A stretch of DNA of 12,058 nucleotides from Bacteriovoracaceae bacterium (GTDB lineage: Bacteria; Bdellovibrionota; Bacteriovoracia; Bacteriovoracales; Bacteriovoracaceae): contig CANEVK010000048.1 in the NCBI GenBank assembly GCA_947442115.1, positions 1 through 12,058 on the forward strand, given 5' to 3'. This document shows positions 1 to 6,145 of the stretch, in pieces. The notes beneath the pieces are model-generated. The model was not told the DNA's origin, ran no database searches, and saw only the letters and a program-made list of their open reading frames with translations. Made by a program: the position numbers and the translations under genes. Position 1 is the first letter of the stretch; each line of letters opens with the position of its first letter.

Positions 1-71
1 CCTACTACAGTATTGCCGATAAGAATCTCATTAAGCTCATTCAATCGATGCAGAAAATTTTTTGTGAATAA
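1..71 (+). CDS. C-terminal end of an ArsR/SmtB-type repressor (partial)
   Basis: Bases 3-71 are an open frame cut by the left edge. The last 22 residues read YYSIADKNLIKLIQSMQKIF followed by CE and a TAA stop. A 'YYSIAD' strand followed by a C-terminal helix is the usual end of ArsR/SmtB winged-helix repressors (wing, then the dimerisation helix), so this is very likely the last part of such a regulator. The stop codon overlaps the SD of the OsmC gene 9 bp downstream, so the repressor probably heads the OsmC operon and may autoregulate it. The recognition helix and any sensing cysteines lie outside the window, so the inducer cannot be read. Confidence 0.6.
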   Translation, partial: YYSIADKNLIKLIQSMQKIFCE

Positions 72-80
72 GGATAAGAA

Positions 81-542
81 ATGAAGGCCAGTTTAAGTTG
101 GAAGCAGAAAATGCAGTTTGAGTGTCAGAATAATGAGCATAAAACAATTATTGATGCGACTCCTGAACATGGCGGAGATTCATCAGCACCATCACCTAAA
201 GAGCTTGTGTTAAACGCCATGATGGGTTGTACGGCCATGGATGTGGTTTCTATTTTAACTAAAATGCGCCAGGAGATCACAAGCTTTGATATGGAAATCA
301 ATGCTGAGAAAACGAAAGCACACCCTGTTCACTTTAAAACGGCTGAACTCATTTTTAACCTCAAAGGAAAAATTGAAGCAGATAAGGCCATGCGGGCGGT
401 GGATTCTTCTTTAACAAAATATTGCGGTGTGAATTATATGATTTCTAAAACATGTCAAATTACCTTCAAAATTATCTTAAATGAAGAAATAATCAAAACG
501 GGGCCTGTAGTTTTCATAGAACCCCAACAGGAGGAGTCATGA
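81..542 (+). CDS. OsmC/YhfA-family thiol peroxidase-like protein
   Basis: This 153-residue protein has the length and layout of the OsmC/Ohr/YhfA fold. Known members are cytosolic dimers that use a cysteine pair to reduce hydroperoxides; some members are tied to sulfur-species metabolism. The two family cysteines are present: Cys50 in MMGCTAMDV, at the start of the central helix, and Cys115 in KYCGVNYM. The start has SD AAGGA at 70-74, six bases upstream. The stop overlaps the next start by 4 bp (ATGA), so the genes are translationally coupled. Its neighbours (ArsR-type repressor, DUF2892 protein, rhodanese and persulfide-dioxygenase-like genes) suggest a role in reactive sulfur or peroxide stress. 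The substrate is inferred, not shown. Confidence 0.88.
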   Translation: MKASLSWKQKMQFECQNNEHKTIIDATPEHGGDSSAPSPKELVLNAMMGCTAMDVVSILTKMRQEITSFDMEINAEKTKAHPVHFKTAELIFNLKGKIEADKAMRAVDSSLTKYCGVNYMISKTCQITFKIILNEEIIKTGPVVFIEPQQEES

Positions 543-736
543 TGCAAAAGAATATTCATCCGATTGAAAGAGTGGTCAGAGTTGTGGTTGGAATCGTTCT
601 CACTACAATGGCCTTTATTGGCCCGGCCAATCCATGGTTCCTTCTAGGTATGATACCAGTTCTGACTGGGGCCATTGGATGGTGTCCCCCTTATCAACTT
701 TTAGGTATCAACACCTGTAAAATGAGAAAAACCTAG
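539..736 (+). CDS. DUF2892 small inner-membrane protein
   Basis: A 65-residue protein with two hydrophobic helices (about residues 12-28 and 33-48), followed by GWCPPYQLLGINTCK, the hallmark ending of DUF2892. This domain also forms the membrane part of the rhodanese YgaP. Cys49 and Cys60 are the conserved pair. A strong SD, AGGAGGAG at 529-536, precedes ATG 539, which overlaps the OsmC stop; a second ATG lies three bases downstream. In other bacteria DUF2892 proteins commonly sit beside rhodaneses, OsmC and ArsR-type regulators in sulfide/persulfide loci, as here. The family is not biochemically defined, and a role in moving or sensing sulfur at the membrane is inference. Confidence 0.88.
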   Translation: MMQKNIHPIERVVRVVVGIVLTTMAFIGPANPWFLLGMIPVLTGAIGWCPPYQLLGINTCKMRKT

Positions 737-739
737 GTG

Positions 740-1180
740 ATGGGATTTTTGAAGAAAAATTTTTTTCTTTTTCTCATGATGGGATCCATTGGGATGACCA
801 TCGAAATTTTTTTTACAGCTTTTTACGATATCATCATTCATCATCAAGATAATTTATCTTTAAAGGGAGCATCCTATGTGTGGATGCTTCCCATTTATGG
901 ACTCACGGCCTATGCCTTTCCCCCTCTGATAGAGAGATTTAAAAACTGGAACTTTTTTATGAGAAGTTTCTTTTTTGCGATCGGCATTCTGGTCGTTGAA
1001 TATATGATGGGAGCCTTACTCAAGTTTTTGACTTGCTCCTGCCCCTGGGAATATAAGGAAGGTTGGCATCTTCATGGTTTTATAAGATTTGATTACTTTC
1101 CCCTTTGGATGATTTTTTCCATGGGAATCGAAAAAATCCTTGTCTGGTTGACCCCTAGACTTCTTTGGAAGGATGAGTAA
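740..1180 (+). CDS. Four-helix membrane protein, CmpB-like (putative ABC-transporter type IV, PF06541-like)
   Basis: A 146-residue membrane protein with helices at about 8-25, 45-65, 72-96 and 118-138. The segment CPWEYKEGWHLHGFIRFDYFPLW (residues 101-123, cysteines at 99 and 101) resembles the W-x-Y...N/H-x-x-G-x-I...Y-x-P-L-W signature I associate with the CmpB/PF06541 family, whose transporter role is only a database guess. ATG 740 was chosen. The alternative GTG 737 is one codon upstream and directly follows the DUF2892 stop, and neither has a good SD, so translation probably depends on coupling to the upstream gene. The gene ends one base before the convergent thioredoxin gene. It closes the ArsR-OsmC-DUF2892 operon. 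Confidence 0.7.
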   Translation: MGFLKKNFFLFLMMGSIGMTIEIFFTAFYDIIIHHQDNLSLKGASYVWMLPIYGLTAYAFPPLIERFKNWNFFMRSFFFAIGILVVEYMMGALLKFLTCSCPWEYKEGWHLHGFIRFDYFPLWMIFSMGIEKILVWLTPRLLWKDE

Positions 1181-1181
1181 G

Positions 1182-1610
1182 TCATTGGTTCAAAAACATT
1201 TTAACTTGTTCAGCACTCATGGCCCCACTTTGGCGTCTTAATTCTTTGCCATTTTTAAAAAGAATCGTACAAGGGATACCCCGTATACCTAACTGGGCGG
1301 AAAGTTCCTGCTCTGATTCAGTATTTATTTTTAAAAAGAGTGCTTGAGGATTTTCAAGAGAAGCCTTTTGGTATTCCGGGCCATAGGATCGGCAAGGGCC
1401 ACACCAGCTGGCCCAAAAATCAACAAGGACAGGACCATCAGCTTTTTGAAGTATTTTTTGAAAGTTGCTCGTATTAACTTCTGCAACATTTCCATGAAGC
1501 TTGAGGTTTGTTTGGCATTTGCCACAAACAGGAATTTTGTTAGTCACTTTTGAGGTGTCAATTTTATTTAAGGCCTTGCAATTCGGACATTCAGAAAAAA
1601 TCTGACTCAT
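1182..1610 (-). CDS. trxC: Thioredoxin 2 (zinc-finger thioredoxin)
   Basis: A 142-residue protein with an N-terminal zinc ribbon (Cys8/Cys11 and Cys29/Cys32) joined to a thioredoxin fold with the active site WCGPC (Cys70, Cys73), as in TrxC. It reduces protein disulfides and would also reduce persulfides in the cytosol. ATG 1610 was chosen rather than ATG 1631. An AGGAGGT-type SD (1616-1622 on this strand) sits at ideal spacing before 1610, and the residues before it (MNFRRYK) are not part of the family. The SD lies inside the end of the upstream arsR-rhodanese gene, with one base between the stop and this start, so the two form an operon. The cis-proline is followed by Cys114 (GIPCT), where threonine is more usual. 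Confidence 0.9.
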   Translation of the reverse strand: MSQIFSECPNCKALNKIDTSKVTNKIPVCGKCQTNLKLHGNVAEVNTSNFQKILQKADGPVLVDFWASWCGPCRSYGPEYQKASLENPQALFLKINTESEQELSAQLGIRGIPCTILFKNGKELRRQSGAMSAEQVKMFLNQ

Positions 1611-1611
1611 T

Positions 1612-2286
1612 TTATACCTCCTGAAGTTCATTTGAGAGTTGAAACCAACTCTTATTTATTCTGTAAGCATCAAATCCTAACTTTCTTAGTTGTGAAGTCA
1701 CCTCATGAGACATGACGCACATCCGACCTCGGCAAATCACAATGACAGGCCTTGAAGTGGGGAGGAGATGCTTTTGTTTTTTTAATTCAGAGAAAGGAAT
1801 ATGAAGTACATATTTTTTATAAATCAAATCAATATCATGCACTTCATCTTCCGGACGAACATCCAGAAGGGTTAATTTCCTCGATTTAATCAAATGAAGC
1901 AGTTCTTCATTGGATTTAGGGTATTCAAGTGATTCTTCATAAAATTCTTTTGAGTTAATTATATTCTCGGGATGATGGGCCAGTGATAAATTTTGGATCT
2001 CTTCCCAAAAAGTCTTAAGACTTGGATGCGCTAGTGAGTAAATCCTTTTCTGGGCAAGAGTTTCGTTTTTAAGCAGACCCTCTCTTTGCATCTTTTTAAG
2101 ATGCATGGATGTATTGGCCACAGATTGATCAATTTTGGTTGAGAGTTGCTCAACGGAGTGGGGGCCTTGAGTTAAAAAATGAAGGATTTTCAGTCTCACA
2201 GGGGAGGCCAGTGCGTTTAGTTGCGCCGCTAATTCATTAAATAAAAAACTTTGTCTTTCCTTAGCTTTTTCAAATGCTTTAGTCAT
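1612..2286 (-). CDS. ArsR-family repressor fused to a rhodanese domain
   Basis: In this 224-residue protein, residues about 15-100 form an ArsR winged helix (ALASPVRLKILHFL, then a recognition helix around SVANTSMHLKKM). Residues about 125-222 form a rhodanese domain with the entry motif LLDVRPEDE and active loop CRGRMCV (Cys185, Cys190). The DNA-binding half has no cysteine, so neither the metal-site cysteines of ArsR/SmtB nor the dithiol pair of BigR/SqrR is present. Sensing through a persulfide on Cys185, perhaps paired with Cys190, is the natural inference. SD AAGGA (2294-2298 on this strand) lies seven bases before ATG. It is divergent from a persulfide-dioxygenase-like gene and cotranscribed with thioredoxin 2. 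The inverted repeat in the spacer is its probable operator. Confidence 0.9.
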   Translation of the reverse strand: MTKAFEKAKERQSFLFNELAAQLNALASPVRLKILHFLTQGPHSVEQLSTKIDQSVANTSMHLKKMQREGLLKNETLAQKRIYSLAHPSLKTFWEEIQNLSLAHHPENIINSKEFYEESLEYPKSNEELLHLIKSRKLTLLDVRPEDEVHDIDLIYKKYVLHIPFSELKKQKHLLPTSRPVIVICRGRMCVMSHEVTSQLRKLGFDAYRINKSWFQLSNELQEV

Positions 2287-2296
2287 GTTTTCATCC

Positions 2297-2325
2297 TTGC
2301 CTGAGATGATGATAAGGTGTATTAT
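2297..2325 (+). promoter_or_regulatory. Sigma70-like promoter for the persulfide-dioxygenase-like gene
   Basis: TTGCCT (2297-2302) and TATTAT (2320-2325) are 17 bp apart and point toward the gene starting at 2354. The -10 box and the expected start point (about 2332) fall inside the inverted repeat 2322-2345, so a bound repressor would block initiation. Confidence 0.6.
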
Positions 2326-2337
2326 TCAATAAATCAA
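2309..2337 (-). promoter_or_regulatory. Sigma70-like promoter for the arsR-rhodanese/trxC operon
   Basis: On the minus strand TTGATT (2332-2337) and TATCAT (2309-2314) are 17 bp apart and direct transcription toward the gene starting at 2286. The -35 box lies in the spacer of the inverted repeat 2322-2345, so the same operator could give autoregulation. Confidence 0.6.
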
Positions 2338-2345
2338 TTGAATAA
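2322..2345. promoter_or_regulatory. Probable ArsR-type operator (9-bp inverted repeat)
   Basis: TTATTCAAT (2322-2330) and ATTGAATAA (2337-2345) form a perfect 9-bp inverted repeat with a 6-bp spacer. It covers the -10/start region of the rightward promoter, contains the -35 of the leftward promoter, and touches the SD AAGGA (2345-2349) of the right-hand gene. AT-rich dyads of this size between divergent genes are typical ArsR-family operators. Its assignment to the adjacent ArsR-rhodanese protein is inference. Confidence 0.7.
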
Positions 2346-2353
2346 AGGAATAT

Positions 2354-3211
2354 ATGAGGACGCTCCCTTTTTTTGATCAAGATACCTCAACCATGACGTA
2401 TCTTGTTTTTGATGAAAAAACGAAAGATTCAGTGGTGATTGATCCCGTTTGGGATTTTGATCCACCGTCAGGTAAACTCACAAACCGTTCCTTTCAACTT
2501 TTGGTTCAGGCGATTATAGAGAACGGATTAAAGTTACACTATATTCTTGAGACTCATGCTCATGCTGATCACATCTCATCCTCACAACTTCTCAAGTCTA
2601 AATTTCCGGACTCAAAAGTTGCTATAAGCGAAAGAATTAAAATTGTTCAGGAGACGTTTAAACATATTTTCCATATCGATTATTTAAAACCCGATGGACA
2701 TGACTTTGATTATCTTATTAAAGATGACGAAATCATGAAGGCGGGGAGTCTTACTTTGAGAGCGATCCCCACACCTGGCCATACTCCGGCCTGCACGAGC
2801 TTTTTAATTGAGAATAACCTTTTTACTGGGGATGCCCTTTTTATGCCTGATTATGGGACTGGCCGCTGTGATTTTCCGAAGGGGAGTGCAGCCACGCTTT
2901 TTGACTCGATCAAAAAATTGTACTCGCTTCCTCAAGACACAGTTATTTATGTCGGACATGATTATCAACCCAATGGACGCTCACTGGCCTTTATGACCAC
3001 CATTGGTGAGTCTACCCATCATAATATCCAATTAAAAATGACGACGACAAAAGATGAGTTTGTTCAATTTAGACAGGCCCGGGATAAAACCCTTAAGGCA
3101 CCTAAATTACTTCTCCCAAGCTTGCAGGTGAATATTGCGGCCGGACATCTCCCTCCTAAAGAAGATAACGGAGAAAGTTATCTTAAACTGCCACTTAAAA
3201 TAGTTGATTAA
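2354..3211 (+). CDS. Metallo-beta-lactamase-fold persulfide dioxygenase-like hydrolase
   Basis: A 285-residue metallo-beta-lactamase-fold enzyme: HAHADH at residues 68-73, PGHTP with His143, TGD with Asp160, and GHDY with His202. The stretch GTGRCDFPKGSAATLFDSI resembles the ETHE1/Blh/CstB branch, whose members oxidise persulfides to sulfite with a mononuclear iron. Glyoxalase II hydrolases are the main alternative. Unlike CstB there is no fused rhodanese domain; here the rhodanese is in the divergent regulator. SD AAGGA at 2345-2349 is only four bases from ATG and overlaps the operator. It heads an operon with a methyltransferase 8 bp downstream. Placement opposite an ArsR-rhodanese gene strongly supports a sulfide/persulfide role. 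Confidence 0.87.
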   Translation: MRTLPFFDQDTSTMTYLVFDEKTKDSVVIDPVWDFDPPSGKLTNRSFQLLVQAIIENGLKLHYILETHAHADHISSSQLLKSKFPDSKVAISERIKIVQETFKHIFHIDYLKPDGHDFDYLIKDDEIMKAGSLTLRAIPTPGHTPACTSFLIENNLFTGDALFMPDYGTGRCDFPKGSAATLFDSIKKLYSLPQDTVIYVGHDYQPNGRSLAFMTTIGESTHHNIQLKMTTTKDEFVQFRQARDKTLKAPKLLLPSLQVNIAAGHLPPKEDNGESYLKLPLKIVD

Positions 3212-3219
3212 GGAATGAA

Positions 3220-3816
3220 ATGAAAGATTTCTGGAATGAAAGATTTGGTAATGAGGCTTATTTTTATGGCAAGTCCCCGAATCAATTTTTAAAAGACTCT
3301 GCCCATCATCTGCCCCCATCATCTCGTATTCTTTGTCTTGGTGAAGGGGAGGGAAGAAATGCAGTCCATTTGGCGACTCTAGGCCACCAAGTGACGGCAG
3401 TGGATCTTTCGGATGAGGGAAAAAAGAAGGCCGAGCTACTGGCCCAAGAACAGCATGTTTCCCTTAATTATATCGTAGCTGATCTGGCTACCTTTGATTT
3501 CGGTGATCAAAAATGGGATGCCATTATTTCTATTTTTTGCCATCTTCCTCCAGAAACTCGTCAACTTGTTCATCAAAAAGTGATCAAAGGCTTAAAGACG
3601 GGTGGAAAGTTCATTATTCAGTCCTACAATCCCGAACAGCTCAATTTTAATACGGGGGGACCTAAAGACATTAATATGCTTTATACCAAAGAAATTCTTT
3701 TAAATGATTTTCCTGCCTTCTCTTGGAAAAAATTAGAAAATTCAATGGAAGAAATTCAGGAAGGGATAGGTCATCAAGGCATGAGTTCTCTTTTGAGTGG
3801 GATTGGCGTAAAATAA
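3220..3816 (+). CDS. Class I SAM-dependent methyltransferase (TehB-like)
   Basis: A 198-residue Rossmann methyltransferase. Motif I is ILCLGEGEGRNA (37-48), motif II VTAVDLS with acidic Asp62, then ADL (87-89) and WDAIISIFCHLPP (99-111). The C-terminal EGIGHQG (181-187) is typical of small TehB-like soluble methyltransferases. The acceptor is unknown; given the context a thiol or chalcogen compound is possible but unproven. SD AAGGA (3210-3214) overlaps the upstream stop, so it is cotranscribed with the dioxygenase-like gene. An ATG at 3215 is rejected because it meets a stop after two codons. The N-terminal FWNERFGNEAYFYGKSPNQFL is intact, so the gene appears complete. Confidence 0.85.
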   Translation: MKDFWNERFGNEAYFYGKSPNQFLKDSAHHLPPSSRILCLGEGEGRNAVHLATLGHQVTAVDLSDEGKKKAELLAQEQHVSLNYIVADLATFDFGDQKWDAIISIFCHLPPETRQLVHQKVIKGLKTGGKFIIQSYNPEQLNFNTGGPKDINMLYTKEILLNDFPAFSWKKLENSMEEIQEGIGHQGMSSLLSGIGVK

Positions 3817-3820
3817 TTCC

Positions 3821-4534
3821 ATGTTTCACTCCCTTTGCTTTTATTCAAAAAGATCAGTTCAAGAGCTTGAGGCGATTTTGGTCCAGCACCAAGATGATTT
3901 TTCTTTGCTTTTAGAGGATACTTTTTCTGAACTTGAATTAGAACAATATGAGACTTTATTGGAGGATCTTTCTAGTCCCGTTGTGCAAACCTTATCTTCT
4001 GAACTTCAGTTTGATGATTTTGAAGTCCTTGAGAGTGAAGAAAAAGAGCAGCGTCGCCTTTTCTTGGAAGCTAAAGGTGCCTTGCTCTTAGAAAATGTCG
4101 CCAATCTTCATTTTAATCCCTTTCAGGTCACTTACATCAAGGAAATATTGAGAAGCTTAGATGATGTGCTGGTTGATAGGGGGGGATTTTATCCCTTGTT
4201 ATCCAAGAAAGCCTTCCATGATTCTTTAAAAGGCTATAAGACTATTTTTTCTCTCTTAAAAGAAGAAGAGAAAGTTGTCCCCCAACCAAGTCTCGATTTT
4301 AATAATCCTATTGATATGATCATTTCCGATATCTATAAAGATTTAGCAAGACTTGAGGAAAATGGACTAACTTTTGAAACGAGCGATTGGTCTGAAAAGG
4401 TCAGATTGTTATATGTCTCATTGAAAAAAAATAAACAAAATGCCCAAACTCTTTTAGGCGAAACAAAATTATCCCCAAAAGATTTTGGGGATAATTTAGA
4501 AAAACTCAAATTTATGCTGAGGAAAATAAACTAG
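3821..4534 (+). CDS. Unknown acidic, mainly helical cytoplasmic protein
   Basis: I do not recognise this 237-residue protein. It has no signal peptide and no membrane segment. It is rich in Glu, Asp, Leu and Lys, especially in residues 15-85 (LLLEDTFSELELEQYETLLEDL), and is probably largely helical, possibly an adaptor or structural protein. It starts four bases after the methyltransferase stop with no clear SD, suggesting translational coupling in the same operon. Its codon choice and AT content match its neighbours. Its last 25 codons carry a perfect 15-bp-arm hairpin that seems to serve the opposing operon as terminator, leaving only 7 bp between the convergent stop codons. Confidence 0.75.
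   Translation: MFHSLCFYSKRSVQELEAILVQHQDDFSLLLEDTFSELELEQYETLLEDLSSPVVQTLSSELQFDDFEVLESEEKEQRRLFLEAKGALLLENVANLHFNPFQVTYIKEILRSLDDVLVDRGGFYPLLSKKAFHDSLKGYKTIFSLLKEEEKVVPQPSLDFNNPIDMIISDIYKDLARLEENGLTFETSDWSEKVRLLYVSLKKNKQNAQTLLGETKLSPKDFGDNLEKLKFMLRKIN
4461..4497 (-). terminator. Rho-independent terminator of the leftward operon, inside the opposing gene
   Basis: AAATTATCCCCAAAA (4466-4480) and its exact complement (4483-4497) form a 15-bp stem around a 2-base centre. Reading leftward, the stem is followed by TTTTGTTT (4468-4461), a U-tract on the minus-strand transcript. The plus-strand transcript has only a weak U-run after the stem. It lies 45-81 bases past the stop of the gene at 4542-5162. 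Confidence 0.7.
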
Positions 4535-4541
4535 CTTTTAA

Positions 4542-5162
4542 TTACGGAGTGAAAACTTTTTCTTTTTTGTTAAATCCAACCTTCAGTTGCTTCCATTCAA
4601 AAGCTTCCCCAAGAAGTTCCGCTTTAAGTTGATCTTGATCAACTTTTTGAAGAGGTAGTGTCAGTTCACCGGAAGTTTTGAGTTTCACGCCTGAGATGCT
4701 TACTTTTTTATCCGTGATAACTTCTACGCCTTTCTCGTTTGTCTCAGAGCATTTGAAAGTGAGCATTGAAGGTTCCACTTTAATTTTAGCAAATGATGTA
4801 CAGTCTGCTTCCGCAACCTTTTTCCATTCTTTTTTAGATGGATCATAGAGGTGCAGGAGAGGCTTATCGCCCTGTTCAACTGTCCTCTGGGTCATAACGA
4901 TTAATTTATTTTGTTCAGCACTGAAAAGTCCCACCACTTCTCGATGGGCCAATTCCCTTGGAAGCTGGATTTTCTGAGAAGACATTTTATCACTTGAAAC
5001 TTCCATGAGGTATGTTTCAGGTTCCATGCCCTCTTTTTCCATTTTAACTCCAGCAAAAACACTTTTGCCTGCTGATGAGAGAGTCGTAAAAACTGGCGCC
5101 TGAGCACAAGCAGCTGTCGCTAAGAGAAAGCTTGCAAGTGTAATGAGTGGTATCTTTTTCAT
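4542..5162 (-). CDS. Exported protein of unknown function
   Basis: A 206-residue protein that I do not recognise. Residues 1-20 (MKKIPLITLASFLLATAACA) form a signal peptide with a likely signal peptidase I cut before Gln21. A lipobox was considered, but the -3 position is Thr rather than Leu. The mature part alternates short beta-like stretches (LIVMTQRTV, LLHLYDPSKKEWKKV), suggesting a beta-rich or propeller-like periplasmic fold; two cysteines (in ADCTS and FKCSE) might pair. SD GAGGA (5169-5173 on this strand) is six bases before ATG. It follows the deacetylase gene by 11 bp and shares its operon and signal-peptide style (both carry KKIP), so a joint envelope role is plausible. Confidence 0.75.
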   Translation of the reverse strand: MKKIPLITLASFLLATAACAQAPVFTTLSSAGKSVFAGVKMEKEGMEPETYLMEVSSDKMSSQKIQLPRELAHREVVGLFSAEQNKLIVMTQRTVEQGDKPLLHLYDPSKKEWKKVAEADCTSFAKIKVEPSMLTFKCSETNEKGVEVITDKKVSISGVKLKTSGELTLPLQKVDQDQLKAELLGEAFEWKQLKVGFNKKEKVFTP

Positions 5163-5173
5163 ATATAGTCCTC

Positions 5174-5992
5174 TTATTTAAGTTTCTTTATGACTTTCTT
5201 CACTGAATCATTCAGCTCTTTAACCTCTTTAGGAGCAGCTCCATCACCACAAACTTCAGGAGGAAGTGGTGTATTGAGATTTGAGAATTTAAACCTTCCG
5301 CCCAGATTTGGATCATCTAGGGCCACGAGTTCATGACCCTCTTTTTTAATCGCCTGAATCCATTCTTTCAAATGCTCAACTGTATTGGCCTGAATATCAT
5401 GGAAAAGAATAACTCCACCTTTAGTGGCACAAATATTTTTCAGCATCGTTGGAAGTAATGTAGGACGTTTTTTTGCATCCCAATCGTTGGTATCAATATC
5501 CCAACCCACATGGGAGAAACCCGCCTCTTTGACTGTTTTCATGATGAAATCATTTTTTTTCTGAACAACTTTATCTGAGGATATAAAGGAGCCGGCGCCA
5601 TAAGGAAGTCTTAAAACGGGACTCAAGTAATCTTTAAGCAGGGGATTTGTTTTTCGAATGTTCGTTCGAATCTTTTCCTCACTAAAGGCAGGATGATTTA
5701 AGTGCTCATAGGTATGTGAGCCGATGTAGTGACCTTCACGCTTGGCGCGTTCTACCAGAGAGTAAGCAGTTTTCGTCTTGGGATTTGCTTTGCCTCCAGC
5801 AAAATGTGAACCTAGAACAAAAAATGTGCCAGGTACCTTTTCTTCTTTGAGGATATCTAGCACCTTGGGTGTTAACACTGCATGGGGACCATCATCAAAA
5901 GTAAGCGTTACTTTGTAGGTCTTTCCATCCGGGCAAGCGGCATGGAGTCCAGTTACAATTAGTCCAAGAAAGATAATTGGGATCTTTTTCAA
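5174..5992 (-). CDS. Exported polysaccharide deacetylase (NodB domain, CE4)
   Basis: Removes N-acetyl groups from GlcNAc-type polymers such as peptidoglycan or chitin. All five CE4 motifs are present, numbering from the TTG at 5992: TFDDGP (31-36), metal-binding His93 and His97 in HTYEH, RLPYG (128-132), DIDTNDW (165-171) and HD (198-199). I chose TTG 5992 (272 residues) over TTG 6025. AAAGG (6000-6004 on this strand) stands seven bases before it, and the product then begins MKKIPIIFLGLIVTGLHA, a clean signal peptide with a cut after Ala18. The longer frame adds a hydrophilic MNLYPYFKGYS and lacks an SD. The last 40 or so residues after the domain are Lys/Glu-rich. Confidence 0.9.
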   Translation of the reverse strand: MKKIPIIFLGLIVTGLHAACPDGKTYKVTLTFDDGPHAVLTPKVLDILKEEKVPGTFFVLGSHFAGGKANPKTKTAYSLVERAKREGHYIGSHTYEHLNHPAFSEEKIRTNIRKTNPLLKDYLSPVLRLPYGAGSFISSDKVVQKKNDFIMKTVKEAGFSHVGWDIDTNDWDAKKRPTLLPTMLKNICATKGGVILFHDIQANTVEHLKEWIQAIKKEGHELVALDDPNLGGRFKFSNLNTPLPPEVCGDGAAPKEVKELNDSVKKVIKKLK

Positions 5993-6065
5993 GCTGTAGC
6001 CTTTGAAATAAGGGTAAAGATTCAATTAATAGGTTGGATTCTCTTCGGTTAGATGAGGTTAAAAG

Positions 6066-6111
6066 TTTAAATTCAGATGAGGAAATGTAATAATCTTGAT
6101 AGGTTAATCAA
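6066..6111 (+). promoter_or_regulatory. Possible promoter and operator of the aquaporin gene in the divergent spacer
   Basis: The 153-bp spacer 5993-6145 separates the deacetylase and aquaporin genes. It holds TTTAAA (6066-6071) and AATAAT (6089-6094) at 17 bp, with TG just before the -10. Immediately downstream is the dyad TTGAT (6096-6100) / ATCAA (6107-6111) with a 6-bp spacer, placed over the expected start point. The boxes are weak and the arms short. I found no convincing leftward promoter. Confidence 0.35.
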
Positions 6112-6145
6112 TCTCATGAGGGAATGACTGTCTGGGAGTTTTAAT

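Noticed and set aside
1331..1553. Open frames on both strands inside the thioredoxin gene
   Set aside because: Out-of-frame shadows of trxC, which has complete family motifs and a strong SD.
3107..3322. 71-codon minus-strand frame across the dioxygenase/methyltransferase junction
   Set aside because: Antisense to two well-supported genes; no recognisable motif or SD.
5654..5671. Repeated TTCGAA within the deacetylase gene
   Set aside because: Explained by coding of the RTNIRKTN segment; no extended symmetry.
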